A stretch of DNA of 64,000 bases. Origin: Thiospirillum jenense. Lineage in GTDB: Bacteria > Pseudomonadota > Gammaproteobacteria > Chromatiales > Chromatiaceae. The notes beneath the pieces were generated by a model. The model worked only from the letters and a program-made list of their open reading frames with translations. It did not search any database and was not told the origin of the DNA. The DNA is taken from positions 1 to 64,000 of the forward strand of contig NZ_JABVCQ010000017.1 in assembly GCF_014145225.1 (NCBI RefSeq). Direction: 5' to 3'. The stretch's first letter is position 1; each line of letters begins with the position of its first letter. Below, in pieces: positions 6,920 through 17,534 of this stretch. The position numbers and the translations under genes were made by a program.

Positions 6920-9472
6920 CTAAACCTTAAACCGACTGACACGGTTTTGTTGTTCGGCAGCCAATTGCGCCAATTCAATTGCGGCATTATTAATTTGGCT
7001 CGAACTAGCAGCCACTGCATTAATGGCTTGCGTACTATTGGTCAAATTACGATCCACTTCTGCCGCAACTGCTGATTGCTCTTCGGTCGCACTCGCAATT
7101 TGATTATTCATATCCCGAATCGTGGTGATTGAATTGGCAATGGTATCTAATGAATGCCCCGTATTTTCAGCCATTTTGACACTTTCTTGTGCTTGACTGC
7201 GCGCTTCATCCATTGCCATTACCGCGGTTGCCGCACCACTTTGCAAGCGTTCAATCATTTGCTGAATCTCCCGCGTTGACGCCTGAGTACGACTGGCTAA
7301 TGTCCGCACTTCATCCGCCACCACCGCAAATCCTCGCCCTTGTTCACCCGCCCGTGCTGCTTCAATAGCGGCATTTAATGCTAATAGATTTGTTTGATCG
7401 GCAATATCCCGAATGACATCGAGAATCTTACCAATTTCCGACGAATCATTTGACAAACGATCAATGGTTTCTTTACTCGTTTCTATTTGATGTGATAAGA
7501 CTTGAATTGAGCGCACAGTACGCGCCACCACATCCCGCCCAGCAGTCGCTTCATCATCCGCTTGCATTGCCGCATGAGCAGCATTTTGGGCATGATGCGC
7601 CACCTCAGAAACGGTAGTTGTCATTTCATTCATTGCCGTTGCGACCTGCTCAGTTTCACTCTGTTGCCGGCGCACCTGTCCATTGGTTTCAATACTGGTT
7701 GCGGATAATTCTTCCGCCGCCGCCGCGACTCGTTCACTACTGCCGGCAATTTGTGCAACTAAATCTCGAATGCGTTTTTGAAATCCATTAAATGATTTTG
7801 CCAATTCGGCTAATTCATCACCACTGCCGGTATCCAATTGACGAGTTAAATCACCTTCGCCATCAGCAATACTCCGCAGTGTCGCCGCAACCTTTAGAAT
7901 TTGACGTGCAATGGCAATCGCTACCCACAACATTAACGCCACCCCGAAAATGACGGCAACAATTGAACCGATAATCATAATCGTTGCTGTCAGGTGGATT
8001 TCGCTAATCGCCTGTTCTGCTTGCGTATTCAATAAATCCATCGGGACAGTTATTTCAACTGCCCAGGGTGTTTTAGTATAGCCCAATTGAATTGGTACCA
8101 CTGCTACCACTTTATTATCGGCTTCAAACGTTAATTCAACGCCATCCGTCACTGCTGCGCGAATTTTCGCACTATCTGCGCTACTGCGGTGGATTTCATC
8201 AATTGACTTACCAATTGAATATTGTGGGTTATTTGACGCGACCAACGTGCTATTATTAGCAACCAGCATCACTTCTGCTTGACCGTTGTACAGTCGTTGT
8301 GCGGCTTTTTCAACTGATGCTTGAAAACCATCTAATACCAAATCCACCCCGGCAATTCCACGAAAACGATTATTTACAATCACGGGTGCTACTAAAGAAG
8401 TAATTAATAATTGTTGCCCTTGTACGGGATAAAAATACGGGTTAATAACCTGTTCAACTTGGTGCTGTTTGGGTAATAGATAATAATCACCGGCGCCAGG
8501 TTTGTCATAATCAACCAACGGCTCAAGTTTAATGCTTCCATTAGCATTACGACTCCAATAAGGAATAAACCGTCCGCTCGCATCCGTCCCTTCTTTATTG
8601 ACAAATTGGCTATCTAATCCGTCAAACGCATTTTGCTCCCAGGCGGTGTAGGTCGCAAGAAAATGTGAATTATTTTCCAATACTACCCGCAGTATCGAAT
8701 TCAAATCTGCCCGACTATAAAATGACATGCTATCTAACCACATGCCAGACCCTAATACCCAACCCCATTCGGGAATTAACCGCCCGAATGAAAATTTAGG
8801 TGTCATGGCTGTTTCGCCGGGCTTTGACCAATTATAACGCACATAGCCATTGCCATCTTTTAAGCATATCTCATTTAACACAGTGGCAAAGTTATGTGAC
8901 AATCCCATTGCGGTATTGTACTCGGGATTATCCATGCGTTCTCCATCCAATTGTGGCTGAATGGGGTGCATGATCATGCGGGGGATAGGTTTGACGGTAT
9001 CTTGAATCCAAAGATAATTACCGCCATCAAAACGCATTTGTCGAATGAGATTGACGGCGTTCTTTTGCGCATCGGCTAATGTCATTTGTCCATTTGCAGC
9101 GGCCGCAATGTACGGTTGAATAGCTGAACGCGCCAGCTCGGTGACAACCTCCACATTTCTAAACCGCGTTTGCAAGCGCGTATAATCAGCATCGGTTAAT
9201 TCAGCATATTCTTTACGCGCTGCTGATCCAAATGCCTGTGCCAGGGTGCGCGCTGCATCCAATGGCACCTCTATCGATGCTTTTACATTAACAGCAAGTT
9301 CTTTAGCGGCATTAACAATAATCTCATGCGCTAAGTTCATTTCATGGACGCGCTGTCTATCCGCCATTGAATTCATACGCTGGACAGCATAGGCCGTAAT
9401 TGCCCCTCCCAAGATCACGAGCGTTAATCCTGACCAAAAACTAATTCTAAAACTGATGGAATGCCTGTTCAT
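6920..9472 (-). CDS. Methyl-accepting chemotaxis protein with two periplasmic sensor modules
   Basis: An 850-residue inner-membrane chemoreceptor. Residues ~10-30 form the first membrane helix. The periplasmic part looks like two sensors in series: an sCache_2-like block ([21 protein letters not shown], about 150-260), then a dCache_1-like block ([13 protein letters not shown] through [15 protein letters not shown], about 300-380). A second membrane helix lies near residue 500, followed by HAMP ([12 protein letters not shown]) and a cytoplasmic signalling domain with the invariant tip [20 protein letters not shown]. No C-terminal pentapeptide for CheR is seen. The ligand is unknown; Cache domains usually bind small organic acids or amino acids. 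It stands alone, divergent from the porin gene. Confidence 0.92.
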   Translation of the reverse strand: MNRHSISFRISFWSGLTLVILGGAITAYAVQRMNSMADRQRVHEMNLAHEIIVNAAKELAVNVKASIEVPLDAARTLAQAFGSAARKEYAELTDADYTRLQTRFRNVEVVTELARSAIQPYIAAAANGQMTLADAQKNAVNLIRQMRFDGGNYLWIQDTVKPIPRMIMHPIQPQLDGERMDNPEYNTAMGLSHNFATVLNEICLKDGNGYVRYNWSKPGETAMTPKFSFGRLIPEWGWVLGSGMWLDSMSFYSRADLNSILRVVLENNSHFLATYTAWEQNAFDGLDSQFVNKEGTDASGRFIPYWSRNANGSIKLEPLVDYDKPGAGDYYLLPKQHQVEQVINPYFYPVQGQQLLITSLVAPVIVNNRFRGIAGVDLVLDGFQASVEKAAQRLYNGQAEVMLVANNSTLVASNNPQYSIGKSIDEIHRSSADSAKIRAAVTDGVELTFEADNKVVAVVPIQLGYTKTPWAVEITVPMDLLNTQAEQAISEIHLTATIMIIGSIVAVIFGVALMLWVAIAIARQILKVAATLRSIADGEGDLTRQLDTGSGDELAELAKSFNGFQKRIRDLVAQIAGSSERVAAAAEELSATSIETNGQVRRQQSETEQVATAMNEMTTTVSEVAHHAQNAAHAAMQADDEATAGRDVVARTVRSIQVLSHQIETSKETIDRLSNDSSEIGKILDVIRDIADQTNLLALNAAIEAARAGEQGRGFAVVADEVRTLASRTQASTREIQQMIERLQSGAATAVMAMDEARSQAQESVKMAENTGHSLDTIANSITTIRDMNNQIASATEEQSAVAAEVDRNLTNSTQAINAVAASSSQINNAAIELAQLAAEQQNRVSRFKV

Positions 9473-9519
9473 TAGATGGAAACGCCTTATTGCAGTAGTA
9501 ATGACAATTTACGCATTTC

Positions 9520-9540
9520 TACCAGTGGTGACTACTGGTA
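9520..9540. promoter_or_regulatory. Inverted repeat in the MCP/porin divergent promoter region
   Basis: TACCAGT-N7-ACTGGTA, a perfect 7-bp inverted repeat in the 156-nt gap between the divergent chemoreceptor and porin genes. It could be an operator or a small hairpin. There is no independent support beyond its position. Confidence 0.3.
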
Positions 9541-9628
9541 AAAATCTAGGGTTCTTGACCAAAGACCGATTTTGCGCTAAAAAGTCAGCCGTAAATAATA
9601 ACCGTTGCTATTTAGGAAACCTTGTCTT

Positions 9629-10666
9629 ATGCGTCAACTCACATTCCCCCCCGCGCTTGCAATTACCAGTCTGCTGTCGTCAACGGCGGTGGCGGCGCTT
9701 GACTTGAACGATCAATTAACCCTCGACGGCTTGGTGGAAGTTGAGGCCAGTTATGTGCAACCCGACACGGGTGACAGCACGAGTGATGTGCGCGTGGCGA
9801 CGGTGGAATTGGGCGTGACGGCGCAAGTCAATCCCTGGGTCGCCGCCACCGTGTCGCTATTGTATGAGCAGGATGAAACGGATTTGGAAGTTGACATTGC
9901 ACAAATCACGCTCGCTAATCCTGAGCGCCTGCCCTGGTTTGCCACCGCCGGGCAATTTTATCTCCCTTTTGGCAGCTTTGAGACACAGCTTGTCTCTGAT
10001 CCGCTGACGTTGGAATTAGGCGAAATTCGTGCCACCGCGCTGCAAGTCGGGTTCAAACAACACGGCGTCACGGCCAGCATGTTTGCGTTTAACGGCGATC
10101 ATGCGCATTCTGATGACAGTGACGACAGCGATGATACCCAGGTTGACCGCTGGGGTGGGCAGGTCGGTTTTGCCGCCGGTGATGAGTCCACCGCCATCAG
10201 TTGGTCGGTTGATCTGGGGTATTTGAGCGATCTGGGCGACACGGGGAGTTTGCAAGACGTGATCGTGTCAGACGACAGCACCGCCGCGTGGACGGTTGCT
10301 GCTGGCGCGAAGTTCGGCGCCGTGCAGGTGATTGGCGAATATTTGGCGGCGACCGACCGCTTTGATGCCGGCACGTTGGATTACCGCGATCACGGCGCTC
10401 GTCCAGCGACCTGGAACGTTGAGGCGGGCTATCATTTTAAACTGCTCGGGCGGGATAACGTCGCTGCCATCGGGTATCAGGGTAGCCGCGAAGCACTGGC
10501 GGTGGAATTACCCAAACAACGCTGGCTGATCGGTTGGTCGGCGGAGGTGTTCAAACAAACCACGCTGGCGCTGGAATGGTCACGCGATACTGATTACGAA
10601 CGCCGCGCCGGCGGCACGGGTGAAACCAGCGACAGCGTGGTAGCACAATTAGCCGTGTCGTTTTAA
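9629..10666 (+). CDS. LbtU-family (siderophore-type) outer-membrane porin
   Basis: A 345-residue outer-membrane protein. It begins with a signal peptide (MRQLTFPPALAITSLLSS, cleavage after AVAA), followed by alternating amphipathic strands and a C-terminal Phe, as in a beta-barrel. Pieces such as LTLDGLVEVEASY, IAQITLANPERLPWFATAGQFYLPFG and SDPLTLELGEIRATA match the LbtU family described in Legionella siderophore uptake. An acidic His-Asp-Ser loop (DHAHSDDSDDSDD, about residue 156) may bind metal; this is speculation. The ATG at 9629 is chosen because AGGAA lies 10 nt upstream and the signal peptide follows directly; an ATG eight codons earlier would disrupt it. No TonB-type siderophore genes are nearby. 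Confidence 0.75.
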   Translation: MRQLTFPPALAITSLLSSTAVAALDLNDQLTLDGLVEVEASYVQPDTGDSTSDVRVATVELGVTAQVNPWVAATVSLLYEQDETDLEVDIAQITLANPERLPWFATAGQFYLPFGSFETQLVSDPLTLELGEIRATALQVGFKQHGVTASMFAFNGDHAHSDDSDDSDDTQVDRWGGQVGFAAGDESTAISWSVDLGYLSDLGDTGSLQDVIVSDDSTAAWTVAAGAKFGAVQVIGEYLAATDRFDAGTLDYRDHGARPATWNVEAGYHFKLLGRDNVAAIGYQGSREALAVELPKQRWLIGWSAEVFKQTTLALEWSRDTDYERRAGGTGETSDSVVAQLAVSF

Positions 10667-10800
10667 TTCAACCCGCCGTGTGACTTCCCGCCACCATCGC
10701 AACTGTGTCACGCATAAAACTGCGCCAATGCAGTTGCGCCTGTTTATAATAACGCCAACCTCGGGCTACACTCGCAGTGCGATCAGGCGCGTTATTATCC

Positions 10801-11439
10801 ATGCCACGAATCACAGTGATTGGCTCGCTGAAAGGCGGCTCTGGCAAAAGCACTTTGACATTTAACCTCGGCGTTTGGCTCACGTTGAGCGGTATTAAAG
10901 TGCAATTGATTGACGCCGATCCGCAAGCCACTTTAATTGACGTGACCGAATTACGCCGCCAAGAAGGCATCACCCCGTTTTTAACTATTGATGACCGCGC
11001 CGCGTTAATCACCGCCCACACCACCGCCGCGGCCGAAACGTTAATTGACATTGGCACAGCAGACATGGACGCCGTGCGCTTGGCATTAACCATCTGTGAT
11101 CGCATTGTCATTCCCGTTCCGCCTTCACAAGCCGACATTTGGTCAACCCAACGCTTCATGCAACTCATCGCCGCAATTAACCGCGACCGGCCATTAGACA
11201 TCATTGGTTTTATCAATCGCGGTGACACCCATCTTGGCGTCACTGAAACTAAAGAAACGGCCGCCGCGTTAATTTCACTGCCGCGCCTCAAGTTTATTAA
11301 ACCACGCCTGTCACAACGCACCATCTTCCGCCGTTCCTTTAGCGAAGGATTAGCCGTGTTTGAATTAGAACCACACGGCAAAGCCGCGCAAGAATTCCAC
11401 TCGCTCGTCGCCGTCTTATTCGCTGATTTATTAAATTAA
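10801..11439 (+). CDS. ParA/MinD-family ATPase (orphan)
   Basis: A 212-residue P-loop ATPase. The deviant Walker A KGGSGKST (about residues 11-18), the A' motif IDADPQATLID and the Walker B region ETLIDIGTADMD identify a ParA-like partition ATPase. The compact size and lack of an N-terminal DNA-binding region put it with the short chromosomal ParA homologues (VirC1/ParA type), which position cargo on the nucleoid. No parB or centromere-like array is next to it, so the cargo is unknown. Homology begins at the ATG at 10801 (MPRITVIGS); an upstream in-frame start would add eight unrelated residues. Confidence 0.85.
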   Translation: MPRITVIGSLKGGSGKSTLTFNLGVWLTLSGIKVQLIDADPQATLIDVTELRRQEGITPFLTIDDRAALITAHTTAAAETLIDIGTADMDAVRLALTICDRIVIPVPPSQADIWSTQRFMQLIAAINRDRPLDIIGFINRGDTHLGVTETKETAAALISLPRLKFIKPRLSQRTIFRRSFSEGLAVFELEPHGKAAQEFHSLVAVLFADLLN

Positions 11440-11487
11440 CCACCGCCCATCAATTCATTTTTTATCACATCAAAACGGGGATTAACA

Positions 11488-12483
11488 ATGCAACTAGGCA
11501 TGATTGGATTAGGCCGCATGGGCGCCAATATGGTGGCGCGTTTATTAGATCAGGGACATCATTGCGTGGTATATGACCGCAATGCAGATGCTATTAACAC
11601 AGCACAACAGGCGGGTGCAATTGCCACCAGTTCTATTGCCGAATTATGCGCCCAATTAACCCCCCCGCGAGCGGTGTGGATCATGGTACCCGCCGCCGCC
11701 GTTGATTCCGTAATTGACAGTTTAATACCTGAACTCAGCGCCGGTGATTGCGTGATTGACGGCGGCAATTCGTATTATAAAGACGCCATCCGCCGCGCCC
11801 AACAATTAACGCCACTGGGGATAGACTGGATTGATTGCGGCACCAGCGGCGGCATTTGGGGACGCGAACGCGGCTATTGTTTAATGCTCGGCGGCAATGA
11901 CACGGCAATTAAACGCCTTGATCCCATTTTCGCCACACTCGCCGCACCGGCAATTCCTATTCCGCCCGCCGTCGGCTCTGATACGCACGATTCCGCCACG
12001 CGAGGCTATCTACATTGCGGCGCAAATGGCGCAGGTCATTTCGTGAAAATGGTGCATAACGGCATTGAATATGGCTTAATGGCCGCCTATGCTGAAGGCT
12101 TTAATTTATTAAAACACGCCAATGTCGGCTGTTCAAACCAACGCATTGATGCCGAAACCGCACCATTAAATGATCCCGCCGCCTATTCCTATGAATTTGA
12201 TTTAGCGCGTATTGCCGAATTATGGCGGCATGGCAGCGTCGTTTCATCCTGGTTACTCGATCTTGCCGCCATTGCACTGCATCATGATCCTGATTTACAC
12301 ACCTTTAAACCACAGGTAGCTGATTCAGGTGAAGGGCGCTGGACGAGCATTGCCGCTATTGAAACTGGCACCCCAGCACCGGTATTAACTGCCGCTTTAT
12401 TTGAGCGGTTTCAATCACGCGGTGAAGATCAATTTGCCAATCAATTATTAGCCGCCCTGCGCCATCAATTCGGCGGGCATTAA
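11488..12483 (+). CDS. gnd: 6-phosphogluconate dehydrogenase (decarboxylating), short form
   Basis: A 331-residue enzyme converting 6-phosphogluconate to ribulose 5-phosphate and CO2 with reduction of NAD(P)+. The dinucleotide-binding GLGRMGANM is at residues 7-15, DGGNSYYKD is the substrate loop, DCGTSGGIWGRERGYCLM follows, and the catalytic Lys-containing segment is HFVKMVHNGIEYG. The length matches the short, often NAD-preferring GndA/YqeC type rather than the ~470-residue E. coli Gnd. A purine-rich stretch (ACGGGGA) precedes the ATG. No zwf or pgl is adjacent. Confidence 0.93.
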   Translation: MQLGMIGLGRMGANMVARLLDQGHHCVVYDRNADAINTAQQAGAIATSSIAELCAQLTPPRAVWIMVPAAAVDSVIDSLIPELSAGDCVIDGGNSYYKDAIRRAQQLTPLGIDWIDCGTSGGIWGRERGYCLMLGGNDTAIKRLDPIFATLAAPAIPIPPAVGSDTHDSATRGYLHCGANGAGHFVKMVHNGIEYGLMAAYAEGFNLLKHANVGCSNQRIDAETAPLNDPAAYSYEFDLARIAELWRHGSVVSSWLLDLAAIALHHDPDLHTFKPQVADSGEGRWTSIAAIETGTPAPVLTAALFERFQSRGEDQFANQLLAALRHQFGGH

Positions 12484-12544
12484 ATCAATCGCTATTAAAA
12501 GCAACGGGGCGTGAACCAGTGTTAGCAATTTGTCAGGACAATAC

Positions 12545-15500
12545 ATGAAGCGTTTTTTATTCAACCGCTCCCCCGTCGTTTTCTTGTGCATCGCCATTAA
12601 TACGCTGCTGTTATTCACGCCACCGTTAATCATGGCTGAAACACCAGCGTCTTCCTCTATTGTTGTCCCCGCGCAATCATTGCCAAGTGCCGATGTTATT
12701 ACGGCAAAAATCAAAGCAACTGAAGGTAATTCGACTGTTACCGAAGAGCAAAAAACGCGGGAATTAGAACAATACCGGGCGATTTTGTCTGATTTAGAAG
12801 CAATTAAAAACTTGGATAACCAAGCGATTGGGTATCGCACGGCACTAGAGACGGCACCGAAAGAAACAGCCGTCATTAAAACTGAATTAAAAAAAATTGC
12901 TGCTGATACGCCAACGCTACCGACTTTAACCAAAAGTGCCAATTTACAAGAGATTGAACAATTATTAGTGCGTGAACGAGCCGATATGGTAGCACTCGAT
13001 GCACAGCGGCTTGAATTAGATAAAACTATTGAAGATTTGCAACAACAACCCAGTGCAGCACGACAACGCCTAACCGAAGTTAAATTGCTATTAGAAAAAC
13101 GTAATACTGAATTAAAACAACCGCTATCTGATTCGCTCACCGCTGATGAAAAACAAATACGGCAGTGGGTATTAACCAGCCAACGTGAACGATTGCGCAT
13201 TGAATCACTGATGCTGGAACAACAGATTTTAAGTGCGGCCGTGCGTACTGAGTTAGCACTCGCGCAACGTGAACGCAATTTATTATTAAAACAGCAATTA
13301 CAAACGCGACATGATTGGTTAGAAAATGCGGCGGATCGTCAACGGCGCGCTGAAGCAGAACAGGCGCAAGCTGAAACGCAGGCGGCCGAACGATCATTGG
13401 CAGATGCGCATCCAGTGGCACGGCAGTTGGCAAAAAACAATGCTACTTTGAGTGAACGCATCACTGAATTAACAGAGCAATTGAATGTACTAACCGATCA
13501 ACAGACTGCTATTGAACGTGAACACACTCGTATTGAACAAGACTTCCGCAGCGCCCGTCAGCGACTTGAATTAGTTGGATTAAATCATGCACTGGGGCAG
13601 GTATTAATAGATCAACGTAATCAATTACCCGAGCAGCGTGTATTGCGTAAAGCGGCGGCTGAACGGGCTGACATTATTTCTGAAACGACACTGAATCAAA
13701 TTCGCTTGCGTGAAGAGTTACGGCAATTAAATAATGAAGAACAAGCGCTGTCTCATTATCTCACGCCCATCCCAATAACTGAGCGCCGCGCCACGTTGCG
13801 TAAAGTATTGCGAGAACAATTACAAAGTCGCTTAAAACTATTACAACAAAGCATTGCATTAGAAGATCGGTATTTACGCGCATTATCTGATCTCGATGAC
13901 CGCGCCCAGCAATTATTACGCATTACAATAAACTATGAACAGTTTCTGGCTGAACGATTGCTGTGGGTGCGCAGTATTGTCCCTATCACTCAGCAAACCT
14001 TTACTGCTTTACCCACTGCAATTGACTGGTTAATTGCACCAACTAATTGGTATGATCTTGTCTTAGTTTTATACAAAGAATTAAAAACATCGGTCGTGTT
14101 ATGGATAACGATTATTGGCTTCTCTGTTTTAATTACACGCACTCACGCGATTCGACGTTATATTCGAGCAACCGCAGAACCGTTACGGCGCGTCAGCAGT
14201 GACCGGTTTTCTTATACGTTGATAGCGCTTGGCTGGACTGTGCTATTAGCATTGCCTTGGTCACTTTTATTATTCGTTATTGGCTGGCGGCTTAATGTAT
14301 CATTGGAGGCCACATTATTTACCAAAGCAATTGGTCAAGCGCTTTTGAGTCTAACCGCGATGCTATATGGATTACGCGCCTTTTCATTATTATGTATGAG
14401 CAGTGGTGTTGCCGACCGCCATTTTCGCTGGCATGGCGACACGCTAGTTCTTTTACGTCACACCATCACCTGGGCAACCTGGTTACTAATTCCATTTGGC
14501 TTTATTGCCACAGCGGTTTATCATCACCCGGATAGCAATTTTAGTGGAACACTCGGCCGCCTCGCTTTAATCACCTACATGTTTATATTAGCGGGCTTTA
14601 CCGTGCGGGTTGCTCATCCTAAAACCGGTGCATTTAAACATTTACTCACTGCACATCCAACCGGGTGGGCAAATCGGTTGCGTTATGTGTGGTATCCAAT
14701 TGTCGTTGCGGTACCGTTATTATTAGCCGTGTTGGCATTAGCGGGTTATCTTTATACGGCAGGGATATTATTAAAATCGCTAGTTGGCGAATTGTGGCTA
14801 ATATTAACGTTGTTGGTTGTTCAACAGGTGATAATACGTTGGTTAAATGTGACACGCCGTAGTTTGGCATTACAAGCCGCATTGGACGCCCGCGCTACCC
14901 GTGAAGATACAGAAGGACGGGATGATTCAGCTGAGATTACTCAGAATGAAGAAGAAATTGATTTTGCGGCATTAGATGAGCAAACGCGGCAATTGGTAAA
15001 CAGTTTAATTTTTGTTACGGGATTAGCTGGGCTGTGGGCTATTTGGGCTGATATGCTACCTGCATTAACCTTATTTGAACACGTCACGTTGTGGCATTAC
15101 ACTGGCGCTGACAGTGGGCAATTAGTCCCAATGACACTTGCTGATCTAGTGCTGGTATTATTAATTGTTGGTCTTGCAATTATCGCCGCTCGTAATTTAC
15201 CCGCTTTATTAGAAATTGTTTTATTGCGTCATACCAGTATCAGCGCCGGCAGTCGCTATACACTCATTACTTTAACTGGCTACTCCATTACTGCTGGGGG
15301 CATTTTATTTACCTTTTCTACACTCGGGTTATCCTGGTCACAAGTACAATGGTTGGTTGCTGCATTAAGTGTTGGCATTGGTTTTGGATTACAGGAAATT
15401 GTTGCCAACTTTATTAGCGGTTTAATTATTTTATTCGAGCGTCCAATTCGTGTTGGCGATGTTGTAACGATTGGTGACATTACAGGTTCTGTCACAAAAA

Positions 15501-15937
15501 TTAACATTCGCGCCACCACGATTCGGAATTGGGATCGTCAAGAACTTTTGGTGCCAAATAAAGAATTTATTACGGGACGCCTATTAAACTGGACCCTAAC
15601 CGATAAAATTAACCGACTTGTGGTGACTGTCGGTATTGACTATGAAGCCGACGTGCGCCAAGCATTAACAACCTTGACTCGTATTGTTGAGGATAATCCG
15701 CGTGTATTAAGTGATCCCGCACCTTTAATTACATTTGAAGGTTTTGGCGATAATGCGTTAATTCTAGTACTGCGGTGTTATTTAGATTCACTTGAACACC
15801 GTATGGCGGTTACGACTGAATTACATCAGGCAATTCATGATAACTTCCGTGCCGCAAACATTGGTATTGCTTATCCACAACGCGACCTACATTTGCATTC
15901 TACACAACCATTGGAAGTGCGAATTATTACCGATTGA
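12545..15937 (+). CDS. Large MscS-family mechanosensitive channel (MscK/MscM type)
   Basis: An 1130-residue inner-membrane protein with a signal peptide (MKRFLFNRSPVVFLCIA to IMA). A long periplasmic coiled-coil region rich in Gln/Glu/Arg follows (about 30-500), then about eight to eleven membrane helices (520-960) and a C-terminal MscS channel domain. The pore-lining helix and beta domain are recognisable in GIGFGLQEIVANFISGLIIL, ERPIRVGDVV and NWDRQELLVPNKEF. By family knowledge it opens under membrane tension to release solutes on osmotic downshock. The ATG at 12545 is chosen because TCAGGA lies 6 nt upstream and the signal peptide follows directly. Leucine codons are strongly TTA-biased, as in its neighbours. 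Confidence 0.9.
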   Translation: MKRFLFNRSPVVFLCIAINTLLLFTPPLIMAETPASSSIVVPAQSLPSADVITAKIKATEGNSTVTEEQKTRELEQYRAILSDLEAIKNLDNQAIGYRTALETAPKETAVIKTELKKIAADTPTLPTLTKSANLQEIEQLLVRERADMVALDAQRLELDKTIEDLQQQPSAARQRLTEVKLLLEKRNTELKQPLSDSLTADEKQIRQWVLTSQRERLRIESLMLEQQILSAAVRTELALAQRERNLLLKQQLQTRHDWLENAADRQRRAEAEQAQAETQAAERSLADAHPVARQLAKNNATLSERITELTEQLNVLTDQQTAIEREHTRIEQDFRSARQRLELVGLNHALGQVLIDQRNQLPEQRVLRKAAAERADIISETTLNQIRLREELRQLNNEEQALSHYLTPIPITERRATLRKVLREQLQSRLKLLQQSIALEDRYLRALSDLDDRAQQLLRITINYEQFLAERLLWVRSIVPITQQTFTALPTAIDWLIAPTNWYDLVLVLYKELKTSVVLWITIIGFSVLITRTHAIRRYIRATAEPLRRVSSDRFSYTLIALGWTVLLALPWSLLLFVIGWRLNVSLEATLFTKAIGQALLSLTAMLYGLRAFSLLCMSSGVADRHFRWHGDTLVLLRHTITWATWLLIPFGFIATAVYHHPDSNFSGTLGRLALITYMFILAGFTVRVAHPKTGAFKHLLTAHPTGWANRLRYVWYPIVVAVPLLLAVLALAGYLYTAGILLKSLVGELWLILTLLVVQQVIIRWLNVTRRSLALQAALDARATREDTEGRDDSAEITQNEEEIDFAALDEQTRQLVNSLIFVTGLAGLWAIWADMLPALTLFEHVTLWHYTGADSGQLVPMTLADLVLVLLIVGLAIIAARNLPALLEIVLLRHTSISAGSRYTLITLTGYSITAGGILFTFSTLGLSWSQVQWLVAALSVGIGFGLQEIVANFISGLIILFERPIRVGDVVTIGDITGSVTKINIRATTIRNWDRQELLVPNKEFITGRLLNWTLTDKINRLVVTVGIDYEADVRQALTTLTRIVEDNPRVLSDPAPLITFEGFGDNALILVLRCYLDSLEHRMAVTTELHQAIHDNFRAANIGIAYPQRDLHLHSTQPLEVRIITD

Positions 15938-15962
15938 TTTATCCCCGCTTGGAGTGTAATGC

Positions 15963-17450
15963 GTGACTCGTTTTGCTGCTGTTGATCTTGGTTCTAATTC
16001 TTTTCATTTAGTGATTGCGCGCAGTGATGGCGGTACTTTGCAAGTATTGGATCGTTACAAAGAGTCAGTGCGTCTTGGTGAAGGATTAACGGATGATAAA
16101 CGTTTAACACCTGAAGTTGAACAACGTGCATTAGCATGTTTAGAACGTATGGGACAACAATTGCGCGATATGCGTTCAAGTCGTGTGCGCATTGTTGGCA
16201 CGAATACATTAAGGCAATTACGCCGTGATAGTCGTTTTATTGAACGTGCCGAACTTGCATTAGGGCATTCTGTTGAAGTCATTGCTGGTCGTGAAGAAGC
16301 ACGCTTAATTTATCTCGGCGTGGCACACGGATTAGCGATTGGTGATGAAAAACGACTCGTGGTTGATATTGGTGGCGGCAGTACAGAACTCATTGTTGGT
16401 CAAGGATTTACGCCATTATTGCGCGAAAGTTTACATATTGGCTGTGTGAGTTTAACCCGGCGGTTTTTTGCAAATGATCGAATTACCGCTCGCGCAATGG
16501 AAAAAGCCGAATTAAACTGTGCATTGGAATTGCGACCGGTGCGTGAATTATTTCGCCAATCCGGCTGGCATACCGCAACCGGCAGTTCAGGAACGATTCG
16601 CGCTATTGCCGCAGTACTGGCCGCTGAAGGCTGGAGTAATGATGATGATAGTATTAATGCGGAAGGCTTATTAAGATTGCGTGAGGCGATGATTAATACT
16701 GGACGAGTGAGTGCTATTCACTTTAAAGGATTGACTGAAGATCGTCGGCCAGTTTTTGCCGGTGGCGTTGCGGTATTGCGTGCTATTTTTCTTAATTTAG
16801 ATATTAAACGGATGCGCGTTTCCGATCAAGCGTTACGCGAGGGATTGCTTTATGAAATGTTGGGGCGTATTCAACATGAAGATGTGCGTGAACGCACTGT
16901 CATGACATTTTGTCGGCGCTTTGATGTAGATAAGGATCATGCCGAGCGTGTATCACAGACTGCATTAGCCTTATTTGCGCAATTACGTTTGCCCTGGCAA
17001 TTAAATGATCCTAATGCACCTAAATTACTGAGTTGGGCGGCACATTTACACGAAATTGGATTAGCTGTTGCGCATAGTCAATATCAAAAACATGGCGCCT
17101 ATCTATTAAGTCATGCCGATTTATCTGGATTTACACGCTCAGAACAGGATGTATTGGCGACATTAGTTTTGGGGCATCGCCGTAAATTACCAATGGATAC
17201 ATTTATGAGTTTATCTGGCACTGCTCGGGAATGTACACGGCATTTATGCGTCATTTTGCGGCTTGCTGTTTTGATTCATCGCGGGCGGTCTGCATCTGCC
17301 AAACCAACTCCTGAAGTCATTGCACAGAATGAACATTTGACACTCATGTTTCCGACGGGATGGTTAGCGACACACCCTTTAACCCGATTAGAATTAGAAG
17401 AAGAAGCACAACGCTTAATAACCGCTGGAATAAACTTGGAATTCTTTTAA
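15963..17450 (+). CDS. ppx: Ppx/GppA family exopolyphosphatase
   Basis: A 495-residue phosphatase of the actin-like ATPase fold. N-terminal VDLGSNSFHLVIAR and the second phosphate loop VVDIGGGSTELIVG (about 137-150) are the diagnostic motifs. A C-terminal HD-like helical domain contains HLHEIGLAVAHSQYQKHG. It hydrolyses terminal phosphate from polyphosphate, or from pppGpp if it is GppA; the two cannot be separated by sequence reading. It starts at GTG (15963) with GGAG upstream, 25 nt after the channel gene, so the two may be co-transcribed. No ppk is visible. Confidence 0.9.
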   Translation: MTRFAAVDLGSNSFHLVIARSDGGTLQVLDRYKESVRLGEGLTDDKRLTPEVEQRALACLERMGQQLRDMRSSRVRIVGTNTLRQLRRDSRFIERAELALGHSVEVIAGREEARLIYLGVAHGLAIGDEKRLVVDIGGGSTELIVGQGFTPLLRESLHIGCVSLTRRFFANDRITARAMEKAELNCALELRPVRELFRQSGWHTATGSSGTIRAIAAVLAAEGWSNDDDSINAEGLLRLREAMINTGRVSAIHFKGLTEDRRPVFAGGVAVLRAIFLNLDIKRMRVSDQALREGLLYEMLGRIQHEDVRERTVMTFCRRFDVDKDHAERVSQTALALFAQLRLPWQLNDPNAPKLLSWAAHLHEIGLAVAHSQYQKHGAYLLSHADLSGFTRSEQDVLATLVLGHRRKLPMDTFMSLSGTARECTRHLCVILRLAVLIHRGRSASAKPTPEVIAQNEHLTLMFPTGWLATHPLTRLELEEEAQRLITAGINLEFF

Positions 17451-17505
17451 CCAAATAGGGTTAATTCAAATAAGTTCAAACTTAAATTTCAGGATTTTTA
17501 AACTC

Positions 17506-17534
17506 AAGCATCATCACTGGATTCAATGATGCTT
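17506..17534 (+). terminator. Hairpin after ppx, overlapping the first possible start of the next gene
   Basis: AAGCATCAT-N11-ATGATGCTT is a perfect 9-bp stem followed by a short T tract (TT). It fits a weak Rho-independent terminator for ppx. The right arm contains the ATG at 17526, so initiation of the next gene there would be occluded in the RNA hairpin. Confidence 0.55.

Noticed and set aside
10668-11381. A 237-residue minus-strand open frame over parA
   Set aside because: Composition (Met/Arg/Ser-rich) and complete overlap with a conserved ATPase mark it as antisense shadow.
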